From assembly GCA_035772735.1 (NCBI GenBank), contig JASDFA010000027.1:30238001-30302000 (forward strand): a stretch of 64,000 bases of DNA, written 5' to 3'. The position numbers were made by a program, and so were the translations under genes. Source of the DNA: Datura wrightii. Lineage: Eukaryota > Streptophyta > Magnoliopsida > Solanales > Solanaceae. Positions within the stretch are counted from its first letter, which is position 1, and each line of letters begins with the position of its first letter. Below are positions 1-11,500 of the stretch, piece by piece. Under the pieces are notes generated by a model. It was not told the origin of the DNA, did not search any database, and worked only from the letters and a program-made list of their open reading frames with translations.

Positions 1-470
1 GTAGGGGATACCTATTCTTAACTGTAACTTTGTTCAGTTAATGATAGTCGATACACATTCTGAGAGTACCGTCTTTCTTTCGCACGAACAACACTGAGAA
101 CTCCATTGAGAGATGCTGGGCCTGATGAAACCCTTACCAAGTAGGTCTTTTAGCTTCCCCTTCAACTCCTTAAGCTCAGCTGGAGCCATTCTATAAGGAG
201 GAATGGAGATGGACTGAGTGTCTAGAAGAAGGTCTATGTCGAAGTGTATTTCCCGCTCGAGAGGGACTTCAAGGAGATCTTTCGGAAACACGTCAGGGGA
301 TTCGCTGACAACTAGAACTGACTGGACTGTTGGGGTCTCGGAGTAGGAATCTTTGACCCCAACTAGGTGATAAATGAACCCTTTAGAAATGAGCTTCCTT
401 GACTTAAGGTAGGAAATAAACCGACCCTTAGGTGCTGAACTACTGCCCATCTATTCTAAAACTTACTCAT
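1..470 (-). pseudogene. pol: Chromovirus reverse transcriptase, N-terminal part (broken, cut by window edge)
   Basis: This is the start of the reverse transcriptase domain of a Ty3/gypsy element, which copies the element's RNA into DNA in cytoplasmic particles. Read on the minus strand, the linker (FDIDLLLDTQSISIPPYRM), the block AELKELKGKLKDLLGKGFIRPS and, one frame over, VLFVRKKDGTLRMCIDY are clear gypsy RT signatures. A frameshift lies near position 105, and a stop (TAA) replaces the residue after DYH at about position 42. The window ends before the catalytic YxDD block. It follows the protease relic at 480-846 in the usual gag-PR-RT order. The family is confident; the copy is not functional as it stands. 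Confidence 0.85.
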
Positions 471-479
471 TTGGAAATT

Positions 480-846
480 GAAATCTGATGACTCTAGTTC
501 TGCAGTCTACTGAGGTATAACCGGAGTGTAACTAATCCATGCCAAGAATAAGGTCGAAATCGACCATGTCTAGTTCTACTAGATCATCTCGGATGACTTT
601 ACTAAATACTGAGACTGGGCAGTTTCTATACACTCAGCTGGCTCTAACTTACTCACCAACTTGGGTAGAGACTGAAAATGGTTCTGACAGGACTTCTAGA
701 CTGATTTCAAATTGGAAAGCTCTATAGGGAGTCAGGAATGATAGTGTGGCTCCTGGATCTAGTAGGGCATACATATCTAGATGGAAGAGACGTAGCATAC
801 CAGTGACCACGCCAGGTGAGCTCTCCTGATCCTGACGAGAGGACAA
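480..846 (-). pseudogene. pol: Chromovirus retropepsin (aspartic protease) relic
   Basis: This is the protease domain of the same minus-strand element; retropepsins cut the Gag-Pol polyprotein. The segment MYALLDPGATLSFLTPY holds the flap-side start with the catalytic Asp in the plant chromovirus form DPGA. Downstream, DLVELDMVDFDLILGMD is the second conserved block before the linker to reverse transcriptase. An in-frame stop follows GMD where the family has Trp, and frames shift between the two blocks. It sits between the gag zinc knuckles (about 905-1010) and the RT relic. A parallel copy with the same motifs lies on the plus strand at 61740-62280. Confidence 0.8.
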
Positions 847-849
847 AGC

Positions 850-1957
850 ATAAAAGCGGTTTTGGCACTAACTGCCATCCATACTTGAAGCGTTGGCATA
901 CTGAGCTGGATGGCTTGATGATGGACATTCTTTTAGCCGATGACCTAGTTGTCCACACCCAAAGCAACCCTCTTTGTCGTGAAGACATTCCCCTGGATGG
1001 TTCTTGCCACACTTAAGGCAAGATGGATAACGATTGCTGGAACTGTAACTCTGGGAATGAGAGCCAGATGTTCCACCCTTTCAATCCTTGTGGGACCTAA
1101 AAGTAGGGGTTCTGGATGAGGTGGGTGTTGGAGTCCTCTTCTACTGTTGTTGTGGGCAGCTACTTCCACGGATCTCTAGTGGCCATAATCTGATTGACCA
1201 GTTCTAGCCCGCTTATTCTCCCGCTCTATATCTTTCAGCTTTTCCGCCTCAATTTGTTGAGCATGAATGATGAGGATGGAGAGGTCAATATCCTTTATGA
1301 GTATTGCAGTCCTTCACTTCTTAAGTACTAGGTGTGATATCCTATTGACGAATTTAAGCATATGAACCCTTGGCTCGGCTACCATCTCTGGAGCATACCT
1401 TGATAACCAGATGAACTCCAATGCATACTCTTCCACGGTCCTATTACCCTGTTTTAAGTTCATAAACTCTGCGAACTTAGCCTCCCTCAACTCCTGGGGG
1501 AAGAATCTGTCTAAGAATGTTGTGGCGAGTTCTTCCCACTCCACCAGTTCCGCTCCTGTTGGTCTCCCTTCCTTCCACTGATCATACCAAATCTATACCA
1601 CCCCATTCAACTGGTAGGCAGCCAGATCAGCACTCTCCACGGAAATAACACCCACAATCCGGGTGATCTTCCGCACCTCACCTACAAACTCCTATTGGTC
1701 CTCTCCCACCTTGGATCCATGAAAGGCTGGAGGGTTTATTTTGGTGAAGTCTCAAACTCTAGCAGCTAATGCGGACCTGTTTGTGTTTACTGGAGCCACT
1801 TGTTGGTTCACTTGGTTTGTTAATGTCTGAGCCAGCAGCTGGATGTCGCTCAGAATTCTGCTGAGGACACTTGATCGTCCTGAGGGGCTGCTGGAGCTGG
1901 TGGGGCAGGTCGGTTAGTGTTGCCAGCCCTTCTTCCGTTTCCTCGTCGTGGAGGCAT
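850..1957 (-). pseudogene. gag: Chromovirus gag with two zinc knuckles (broken)
   Basis: Gag builds the virus-like particle and binds element RNA. The chosen start is the ATG at 1957-1955 (MPPRRGNGRRAGNTNRP), which is followed by a proline/alanine-rich N-terminus. The retrotransposon-gag domain is clear at 1314-1544 (ATTFLDRFFPQELREAKFAEF, then LKQGNRTVEEYALEF). Near the C-terminus (about 905-1010) lie two consecutive zinc knuckles: CLKCGKNHPGEC, which is short, and CFGCGQLGHRLKEC, a canonical C-x2-C-x4-H-x4-C. Several frameshifts and stops separate these blocks. It lies directly downstream of the primer-binding site at 2160-2171, as expected. Confidence 0.85.
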
Positions 1958-2159
1958 AGTCACTGAAATGAAATAGAGTATGAGTTAGGAGGAAGTTTCT
2001 TGAATTGAACTTCAATGCAAAATAAGGAGTATGAACAAAAGGGAGTTTTCCTAATAACGCCTCGTAGCCTCCCCATCATAAGTGTGGTGTGCTTCACACC
2101 CATGAAAAAGACTCTACTTGACATGGCTTTCAAACACTCTAAGATACTCTAAACCTAGT

Positions 2160-2171
2160 GCTCTGATACCA
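2160..2171 (-). other. Primer-binding site, initiator tRNA-Met
   Basis: On the minus strand this reads TGGTATCAGAGC, the standard plant primer-binding site complementary to the 3' end of initiator tRNA-Met. It lies four bases beyond the LTR end at 2176, so the LTR at 2176-3210 also served as the 5' LTR of the element to its left. Confidence 0.9.
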
Positions 2172-2175
2172 ATTT

Positions 2176-3210
2176 TGTCACGGCCCGAGTCTATAACCTA
2201 GACGAGACACTATACTTGGAGTCACAAGTAACACCAAGCCAACCCATGGTCTATCACAAAACTGGTATACGGAGAAAACATAAGAAGAAGCTTTAGATAA
2301 ATAAAATAATTTAAGAAAAATACAACTGATTTGTCAAGAGTCCATACATCTAAAAACAATATGACTATCTGAGTCTATGTCTGAAAGACATCTACTAATG
2401 ATGAGTTACTGGGACAAGCCCCTGGCTAACTCTAATGTCTGACTAAAAGAACCTAACTGAAAGAAAGTAACTGAAAATAAATATCGTCCTCGAAAGATGA
2501 GGATTCACCAAAAGTTGTTGGTGGTATCATCTGAAGGAATCTATTGATGATGCTGGGGTGAGAACCTGCGCCTGTATCATGATACGATATAGCATAAAAG
2601 GTATGCGTCAGTACTTGGAATGTACTACGACTCATTGGGACTAATCGTTGCTCTTGGGCCTAAATCTCGGGCTTACTAGATTGGGACCACGAGAGGATAC
2701 CATGACTCATTGGGCGAACCAACGGGTTGTTGGAACCTCTCATTATCACTGGTAGGGGAATCTAGTCCCTAAGACAATGGGCAATGCAATGACTTATTGG
2801 TAGAACCAATGGGTCGTTGCATTGACTCGTTGGTAGAACAAATGAGTCATTACATCGACTCATGTTCAACACTGTTAGGACCTGGGACCTGGTTACAGGT
2901 AGCAGCAATGGCTCGTTGATAGGAGCCACGAGACATTAGTTCCACTCATTATTTTTGGGAGATGTCAGGTAGGTTTCTAAACTTGTGATGCAATGGACGA
3001 CAGGACCGCTCGTTACTTCCTCCAATGAGTCATCCTATGCTTTGTTGGTTCCCAGAGGGAAATTTTATTGATCTTACAACAACTGAGACAACGGCCCGTT
3101 AGAGGTTACCATGATCCATTGTTTGGGTCGTTCTATGATATATTTTCTAGTTTCCCCTAAATTTTCTTGCAAGGTCTAAGTTTGGTATAGGAAAGTTTTT
3201 GGGTATTACA
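2176..3210 (-). mobile_element. Chromovirus LTR, internally deleted, shared by two tandem units
   Basis: The minus strand starts TGTAATACCC at 3210 and ends GTGACA at 2176, so both TG and CA ends are present. A polypurine tract abuts 3210 (3' LTR of the right unit) and a tRNA-Met site abuts 2176 (5' LTR of the left unit). Compared with the full LTR at 4383-6753, the two match up to about 2626 and resume at about 6191 of the longer copy, so roughly 1.35 kb was deleted here. The part at 2630-3120 is rich in short palindromes of the kind acgactcattggg. Confidence 0.88.
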
Positions 3211-3225
3211 ATATCTCCCCCTTGG
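3211..3225 (-). other. Polypurine tract
   Basis: The minus strand reads AAGGGGGAGATAT immediately before the LTR start TGTAATACCC. This is the plus-strand priming site of the right-hand chromovirus unit. The same tract occurs at 57708-57720 beside another LTR. Confidence 0.8.
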
Positions 3226-3489
3226 GATCATTCGTCCCCGAATGAAGGCTTAGACTGCTGGAAAACTAGGAAAAGAGCTGCAATTTCCAAACTAAGACTA
3301 TGAACTGATTTCTGGAGGAATGACTAACTCCAAACTGATTTTTACATGCTAACAGATTTGATGCAACTAGGATGCATATTGAAAATCTGAATAGAGCTGA
3401 TGAGTACGGAACTGAATAGAGTGTTGAGGAGGAATTTGGTTCCTGATGCTGGAACTGTACTGGAAGGGAATAAATGAGGGTATTTAGCT

Positions 3490-4085
3490 ATCATGTCTGA
3501 TTCTACCTCCCATGTGGCTCCTCAACTAGCTGGTTCCTCCACAAGACTTTCACTGAAGCGACTTCCTTGTTTCTCATCTTATGAACCTAATGGTCTAGGA
3601 TCTTAACTGGGACCTCTTCGTACAAGAGACTATCCTTCACTCCCACACCGTCTTGTGGCACAACTGAAGTTGGATCACCGATGCACTTCTTCAATAGTGA
3701 TACATGGAAGACTGGGTGCACAGATGCTAACTTTGGAGGTAATTCTAACTCATATGCCACAGTGCCAATTCGCCTTTGAATCTTGTAGGGTCCTACATAC
3801 CTCAGACTGAGTTTCCCTTTCTTCCTAGACCTCATCACCTCTTTCATGGGTGAAATTTTTAGATAAACCCAATCATCTATAGCAAATTCTAACTCTCTTC
3901 TCCTCACATCAGCATAAGATTTCTTTCTTCTTTGAGTTGTTTTCAACCTCTCCCTGATAAGTTGCACTTTCTACATAGCTTCATGGACTGAGTCTGGCCC
4001 TATCAAGGTAGCTTCACCAACTTCAAATCACCCAATAGGAGACCTACACCTCCGACCATATAATGTCTCAAATGGGACCATCTGT
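3490..4085 (-). pseudogene. pol: Integrase C-terminus and chromodomain relic
   Basis: This is the 3' end of pol of a chromovirus, a Ty3/gypsy clade whose integrase carries a chromodomain that can steer insertion to marked chromatin. The cleanest frame (3587-3967) contains KKSYADVRRRELEF, then KGKLSLRYVGPYKIQRRIG (the GPY/F module) and LPPKLASVHPVFHVSLLKK. After an in-frame TAG at 3587-3589 the frame continues into a chromodomain (RNKEVASVKVLWRNQ). Upstream, the integrase core is missing: the reading breaks at about 4085, where it joins a gag start. This architecture fits the Tekay/Del clade. The sequence between here and 3225 is untranslated 3' leader with no other gene. Confidence 0.85.
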
Positions 4086-4165
4086 ATACTGGAGTTGGAG
4101 TTGGTGGGGTAGGTCGATTAGTGTTGCCAGCACTTCTTCTGTTTCCTTGTCCTGGAGGCACTGTT
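4086..4165 (-). pseudogene. gag: Gag N-terminus fused by deletion to integrase end
   Basis: The minus strand encodes VPPGQGNRRSAGNTNRPTPPTPTP, the same N-terminus as the gag starting at 1957. Here the initiating ATG has become GTG (4161-4159). After the proline stretch the reading runs straight into integrase C-terminal sequence at about 4085, in a shifted frame. The rest of gag, protease, reverse transcriptase, RNase H and the integrase core are therefore deleted. This explains why the unit between the two LTRs is only about 1.2 kb long. Confidence 0.8.
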
Positions 4166-4365
4166 TCACTGAAATGAAATAGAGCATGAGTTTGGATGAA
4201 GTTTCTGGAATATAACTTCAACGCACAATAAGGTGTATGAACAAAAGGGAGTTCTCCTAATACCGCCTCGTAGCCTTCCCGTCATCAGAGTGGCATGCTT
4301 CACACCCATAAAAAGGACTCTACTTCATGTGGCTTTTAGACACCCTAGGATACTCTAAACGTAGT

Positions 4366-4378
4366 GCTCATGATACCA
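4366..4378 (-). other. Decayed primer-binding site
   Basis: The minus strand reads TGGTATCATGAGC, the tRNA-Met site with one inserted base. It lies four bases from the LTR end at 4383 and marks the start of the right-hand unit. Confidence 0.75.
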
Positions 4379-4382
4379 AGTT

Positions 4383-6753
4383 TGTCAAGACCTGAGTCAA
4401 TACCCTAGATGAGACATGGTATTGGGAGTCACAAGTAACCCCAATCCAACTTATGGTCTATCATAACACTAGTATATTGAGAAAACATAAGCAGAATCTT
4501 TAGATACATAAAATCATTTAAGAAAAATACAACTGATTTGTCAAGAGTCCATACATCTAAAAACAATACTGACTATCTGAGTCTATCTTTGAAAGTCATC
4601 TACTATGATGAGCTACCGAGACAAGCCCCCAGCTAACTCTAATGTCTGACTGAAAGAAATAACTGAAAGAAAGTAACTGAAAATAGATGTCGTCCTCGAG
4701 AGATGAGGACTCACCAAAACCTTTTGCTGGTATCTTCTGAAGGAATCTACTAACGATGTTGGGGCTAAGAACCTGCGCCTGCATCATGATATGATACAGC
4801 ATTGAAGGTATGCATCAGTACTTGGAATATACTAAGTAAGTGAGACATGACATAAACATGAAAGAACAAGTAACTGAACTGAGATGACATGGAATGACCA
4901 ATTAAAATACTAAAAAATGAACAATTGAAATATAATTGATATGGTCAATAATGACCCTGGTTGATGGTCATAGACATGTCCTGGATCTGAAATATGAAGC
5001 TGGGCTAAACTGAAACTGTACTAACTAGTGGGAGAGTCTATAACCGACATATAACCACATGATCTAAACGTGGAGTTCGATGTATATGCCCCATCGATAG
5101 GACCTAATATACCTTGCCAGGATATAAAGGCATGAACTGGGTGATCACAACTTTAGGGCCATAGGGCTAATAAAATAATCTACGGTGGCAATGTAGTTCT
5201 GGGAACCTGGGTGCGCTGAACCCTGATCCACTCGGTGCTAAGTCCTACTCCCATAAATAGTCCTAATCTGACTACTAAGCTAACAACTCAAAAACTGGGG
5301 TCCAAGACTAAATCAGGGATACTATTTGGAAGTACTTTAAGAGTCATATCGGACCGAATTCTGTAACTGGTATTCTAGGACTAGGCAGAGCTGCTTATCT
5401 GGAAGCATCGTAATCATCTAAAGAACAAAATGGTATCTGATAACTGATAACTAATTCTGATAACTGATATTTGGGAGGTATTACTGACACCTCAAGAAAA
5501 GACTATAGTCAAACTAATTAGCTGATATTTCTGAAAATACTGAGCATGCTAACATTCCTACTGAAACTGGACATGCTACTGATTGAGATTTTCAACTGAT
5601 AATAATAATATGGGAATCCCAACACTGATAAAATCAAGCAACATGAATAACTAATAAATTATGCAACACTCTAATTTACTGCATCCAAAAGCTAGGGCTA
5701 AAACCATCTTTACAAGAAAAACTATCAACATTATAGCTAGGTAGTGGAAATTTAGTAACAATTAACATGAATAATATTCCACATGATATTGACGGAATCT
5801 GGCTGAAAATTTATTCACATTCAAAGCTCAAGGCCTAGAACTGATAAGAAAATTTAGATGAATTTTTGGGGCACAAGGAAAGGACAATTCCCTTGATAAA
5901 TTCTCAAATACCTGGTGAAGGATTCTTGAGAAAATCCTTGAGAAATTCTGAGAAGAAGAAGCCAAAACCCTTGCCCTGCTCTGTGCTTTCTGACTAAGTT
6001 CTACGTTCTGACTTCTAAGGGAATGAGGTATGAACATCGATTACCCTTCTAAATCCCCTGAATATAACCCAAAATAACATAGTTTAGGGATTAAAAAGAT
6101 GGGAAGTTACAAAAATAACCCTGGGAGAAAATCAGAAAAACTGCTCGATAGGGGCCAACGGGTCATACAACGAGTCGTTGGTTGATACCAAGACTCATTG
6201 GGACCAATCGTTGATCCTTGGCCTAAATCTTGGGCTTACTGTAATGGGACCACGGGAGGATACCATGACTCATTGAGCGAACCAACAGGTCGTTGGAACC
6301 TCTTGTTGTCACTGGAAGGGGAATCTGGGCCCTAAGACAATGGGCAATGCAACAACTCGTTGGTAGAACCAACAGGTCGTTGCATCAACTCATGGTCAAT
6401 ACTGTAAGGACCTGGGACTTGGTTACAGGTAGCAGCAATGGCTCATTGGTAGGAACCACGAGCCATTAGTTCCACTTGTTGTTTCTAGGAGATGTCGGGT
6501 AGGTGTCTGATGAGATGTCAGGTAGGTTAGGATGCAACAGACAACAGGATGGCTCGTTAATTCCTCTAACGAGTCGTCCTATGCATCATTGGTTCCTGGA
6601 GGGAAATTTTGCTGAGCTGACAATGACTCAGACAATGCCCCATTAGAGGTGACCATGATCTATTTCTGGGTCATTCTTCGATAAAGTTTCTAGTTTTCCC
6701 TGGTTTTTCTTGCAACGTCTGAGTTTGGTCTAGAAAAGTTTTGGGGTGTTACA
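4383..6753 (-). mobile_element. Chromovirus 5' LTR, full length (2371 bp)
   Basis: The minus strand begins TGTAACACCCC at 6753 and ends with TTGACA at 4383. U3 lies at the right: 6150-6660 holds many short palindromes of the type acgggtcgttgg. R/U5 lies at the left and carries the conserved GGTGAGTCCTCATC motif near 4710 and the conserved dyad around atgatatgatac near 4790. A small 69-codon reading frame inside it (5828-6037) has no recognisable product. Its partner LTR at 2176-3210 has an internal deletion. The flank at 6754 starts acaac, the predicted target duplication. Confidence 0.87.
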
Positions 6754-7320
6754 ACAACGTTAGGACTTGTATGAATTCTTTACTTTCTTGAACCTAGAGA
6801 AGTAAATGTTAGAAAAAGAGAATTACCACAAAGCCTTGATCTTTATGATCATTGTATTAACTTGAGTTGTGGTCACAGGATAGTTAATTTGGAACATATT
6901 GATAACGGTTAACTTGAAATCGCTCATGAGACCCAACTCGGTGATTGAGTATAGTCATCCAATTGGGAAGAATCAGTCATTTGGATGAACCCTAGTTATC
7001 AGTTTTATGAGTAAGCATTGGGATTGATCAGGTTTGTATACCCGAAGTAGTTATGAACCCATGGGGAACACATGCCCTAGTTGTTTGGAAATCTTGATTT
7101 AAATCAAAACTATAATCTTTGTTTTAGTATTGTTTTCTTTAAACCCCCTAATTTGGAAATAATTCACCAACAACTTTAATTACCGAAATTAGTCTAGATC
7201 TTACTCTAATTCCTGTGCGTTCGACCCTAACCTCTTAGTTGGGTTCTTTATTGACAATGATTGCTTCATACTTTATCAGAAAGTGTGAGTGCGAGAGTTA
7301 TCAATGGAATAGAACCGAAC
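6754..7320 (+). mobile_element. Fragment of LTR-like repeat W
   Basis: 6754-6890 matches 63861-64000 closely along its length (for example the shared ttgatcttnatgatcattg block). The chromovirus cluster to the left has therefore interrupted a copy of the repeat that ends the window. The piece continues to about 7320 and contains a gttcgaccctaacc segment that resembles the 3' part of Athila/Tat-like LTRs. There is no open reading frame. The class is not certain. Confidence 0.6.
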
Positions 7321-7984
7321 TAGATTAGGAGAAATTAGTTATTGTCTATTTGGGATGGCACTGTAGCGGGCACATCGCTGCCATTGCGGGACCACTATAG
7401 TGGACCAAGTATTCACTGTAGTGAAAGTAAAGAGAGAAAGATTGTTATATTAAATAATGGCTAGAATTTAGGATAATTTCATGAACCTTAATGAGTCATA
7501 AGAGATGATAATGTAGTGAATAAAGTTAGTGGGATATTGCATGAGTGTTGTAGTCGTTGAATTAATTAACATTGATTGTACATTGATTATTATGCTTTTA
7601 TGTTAACTAACCTTAGTCGGCTGATGATGCCTATCAGTACGAGTGGTGTACTGATAATATCTTGCTACGCCTTTTTGGTGTAGGTTGTGGCAGGTTGAAA
7701 TTCCTTGATTGATGTGGAGTATTCAACATCAGCTTTTGTGGTCTTCTTCTCAGATGAAGCTGTGTCATTTGTTTTTTCATGTGTTCTATTAGAGCTCTTG
7801 TATCAATCTAGACTAGATCTTGGGAGAGTCAACGTTCTAGGATTTTTGTTATATTTTCTAATTATATTAATTAGTGTAAATTAATGAGAAATTTTGGGTA
7901 TTTTCTGTAATATTTCAAAAAGGATTCTCCTATCGAGTAAAGTCGATATAGGTGTCGCACGACCCGCCTATTAGGGTTGTGACA
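7321..7984 (+). other. Unassigned repeat-like stretch ending like an LTR
   Basis: No gene is visible. The segment 7355-7425 is rich in short palindromic pieces (gcgggcacatcgctgccatt, ccactatagtgg), as in the U3 of other LTRs here. The stretch ends ttagggttgtgaca at 7984, which resembles the 3' end of a plus-strand LTR. I could not find its start. Confidence 0.35.
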
Positions 7985-8534
7985 ATTGTCCTTACTCTCA
8001 TGTTCTATCTTGTTATATATTCATGATTTTAAACTATTGATTTACTAGCATGTTTACTTTCTATAAATGCTCAGTATATTCAAAATATTGACCACATATT
8101 CTATGCCATATAATCTAATTATATAGGTTCGGGTGACCAGTCTTTGTCCCTATGTTAGCTCACTCCCGCTCTAGTCTAGTACATTCCAGTTTTGGTGAGT
8201 CATCATGATCCAGGGATGATACTTTTGAGCTCATGTCTGTTTTCTCATGTCTTTTGGTTTTAGACTTAGCGAGCTGGTTGGGGATATTTTCCCATCAGCT
8301 CATCTTATGGTTAGAGGCTTTTCAGATAAATATGTATATATGGTTCAACGTTGTTGACTCGTGTTTACGCTTATGTTTTTATGTTAGGCAGACTTCCGCT
8401 TATGTTGAGTTCAAGTTTCTTTCCACTTTAAAAATGCTATCTTTCATTCTATGTACGTACCATGGGTTAGATTGGAGCCATTTGTGTTTCTAGGTCCCGT
8501 GTCTCAATCGGGGGTCCACGCTCGGGTTGTGACA
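7985..8534 (+). mobile_element. Truncated 3' portion (R/U5) of a chromovirus-type LTR
   Basis: The end cgctcgggttgtgaca at 8534 and the internal block ttttggtgagtcatcatgat (about 8191) correspond to the last 550 bp of the plus-strand LTR at 58100-60335. Shared landmarks are gttagaggcttttc and accatgggt. No primer-binding site or internal region follows, so it is a 5'-truncated fragment. The 86-codon frame at 8233-8493 lies wholly inside the LTR and is not a gene. Confidence 0.65.
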
Positions 8535-11500
8535 TTTACTCCTTCTGATTATTCCACCAAACTTTCATTTATTTAATTGCGCCTAACAAAACAAAGGGAG
8601 ATGATTAGTTAAAAGATATGTCACCTTAAAGTGTGGCGTTATGAAATAAATACAATATATAGACCCTCTTTAGATTTGTATCAGAATAGTAAAAAGTTTT
8701 GAATATGGGGCTCGACCTTTATTTGATATTTTTGGTGAAAAATATTTGCGTCATGCCACGACTGCTAAAGAGTGACTCATCAATCGTCCAAATTGCTTGG
8801 CCAAGCTACTACAAATTTTCTCTCCTTACCATTATTTAGATCTTACATTATCATCCTTTTTGAAGAACTTCAATTCGAGGGATTATTATTTCTGAGGGGC
8901 TTGACCTCAAATAACTTTTATCGGCCTTATAGTATTTATTCGTATTAGTAAATATTTAGAAGTATAACAATCTATTATCTTATGGAGAGAAATAGGTTCA
9001 TCAAACTCATAGTTGTAGCTATTCCAACGTGGCATCATCAGGCATAACAAACATATTCAAAGCATCAGATACAACATCGCACTTGGCTTAAATTGTTAAG
9101 ATAATTCAATCAAAATGCATAATCTGCAACTCAAAGTGAAGCCCAAAGTTACTCAAAAAAGCAACCACTATCATTTTTCAAGAACAACAGTCTACCATGT
9201 GTAGCAGTATTGAAATACCTCCAAGATACATAGTGTTTATTGCAACTCCTAGATCATGCAAAAAAGGAAAAGGTAAGAAGATTAGTAAGGGAAAAGGTAA
9301 AGAAGATTAGTACTTGAAATAAAAAAAACTGTGGGTGAAGCATTTCAAACTTATTCGAATTGACAGTAAACTTTAATCAATGGGAAGAAAATACTTTAAA
9401 GTTTTTAGTCTTTACTCCAACGCTGCTACCTCCATCTATACTCCAACGCTGATACAAAAATCAAAAGGTCTCTAGAACCTTAGGCATGATAGGCTATTCG
9501 AGGGGCTAAACTAATCCCATATAACTATATTTTAGTGACAAACTAGTACTAAGGACATGATTTCTCCTCTAAGAATGCCACTAAAACTTATGAGTGGAGA
9601 AGACGATTCTTCCACATGTTTGTATGAGTGACTCCAGGTTACTCTATAGTAATTTGTTTATGCACATCATTACCGAAAGTTGAGGATTAGCCTATACTAG
9701 GCTTATTATATATATGATCTTAACAAGAAGTTGACCAAGGAAACTCAAAACACTGAAGCATTTATATTAGAAGAATGTTTGAATATACTTAGATATATTT
9801 GTATCATGAAAGTCTTAAGTGTTATTAAAAAAAAAATTTGAGCAAAATTCTAATGAAGCAAATGATATTTTCCTTTAAGGCACGTGGCATGTTTTGTTAA
9901 AATATTAAGGCATAGTGTATACATGATGTGAAAAGGTCATTAATTGCATGCCAAAATAGGATCTAAACAACCCCTGGAACAATGAAATATGGACTAGTGT
10001 TTGGAAGTAATCGACAAATCAGACTACCACAACATCGCAACAGAGAGGGCTAATTGGAGGCATTAGAATATAATTCTTATTACCACCTATTTCAAAACTA
10101 GTTTCATCTTAATGAAATGAAAGTCAATTTAAAATAAAGTCAATTTATTCCATTTGTAGTCATTTTCTTAATAAAATAACACTAATTGATTAAAATTGAA
10201 ATGAATTAAATTGTAAAATTCTTACCACTCATAATCTTTTGGACTTAAATGAAGTAAAACGTTTATTGTAAAAAAAAAGGCTAATTATAGTATTGAAATT
10301 ATAATTGACCCACAATTGATAATTCAATATACATACTTAGATAAAATTATTTATTTTTTATATTGATTGATTTTCAGATATAACAAATACACTAAATAAT
10401 ATGTAGCTAATATTTATAAGTAGTTTTAGGACTCAAAATTATATAAAATAGTAACAATATATCATAAGATATTTTGACAAATAAAACGACAAAATATTAT
10501 TGAAATGATTCTAAAATAGTTTTAAACTTTATGAAATTTTATTTTACTTTGTTTGAAATATTTAGAAGCTAAAATAATTAAATAAAAAAATTAGAGAGTC
10601 AAAATTGAATGTCAACACAGGGGTTGGAGGGGGTAGAGTGAGGTATATAGGGGAGAAGGGTAGAGAGAGGAGAGGCTAGATAGAAAAGATAGATAGATTT
10701 GCTTATAATTTACCAATTTTTTAATTAAAAAATTATCACACTGAACCAATAAAAGGGAGTTGAGTCATTTATTACCAAGAAGTGAATCAGGTTGTATTTA
10801 TATGTTAATTTATCCTTTTATAAAGCAAGACTTTACACATCTTGGAGCCCAAATAAATTTTTAGCTATTTTAGCCCAACTCTCAACTTATTACCCACTTT
10901 AACTATTTTTTTATGTTGTAGTCGTCAGGTAATGAGTCTCACTTTCTTCAAAAAACGTCTGCAAAAAATTTTGGAAGATGCACCTTCATTTTGCAAGGGT
11001 GGAACTGAAGAGGTCAATCGGCTTATCCATTAGCTCTAACAAAGAAGAAACAAAGTATAAATTGAAAAAATTCATTTTTGATGTTGGACAAAAGTTACAT
11101 CCATTTTGAGATTTAAATTTAATAACTCAAATCTGAAAGTAGTTGTCTGAAATCGAATAGGTATGTCTAAATCGTATTGGAAGTGTTATTATTAACTTGA
11201 AATTGAGGTTTAGGACTGATTAAAGCTAGTTTGAACCAACATAGACCTTATTATTGTATTTTAGTATGGTATTAATTGATTTATTTGTCTCACTTGTGTG
11301 AAAATAGATTTTTGAGAAGATATTTATCTCCGTATGTTATTGTATATTGGTATATCCCATACATATCTATGAATATTTTTGTTTGATATACATGAACATG
11401 TAGTGATATACACGTCATGGTGACATTTTTTCAACTCAATTTCAGTTATAAGTTTTAACTCCAACTCAGTCCAAATCACCTTAGATCTTCTTAAAATTTT

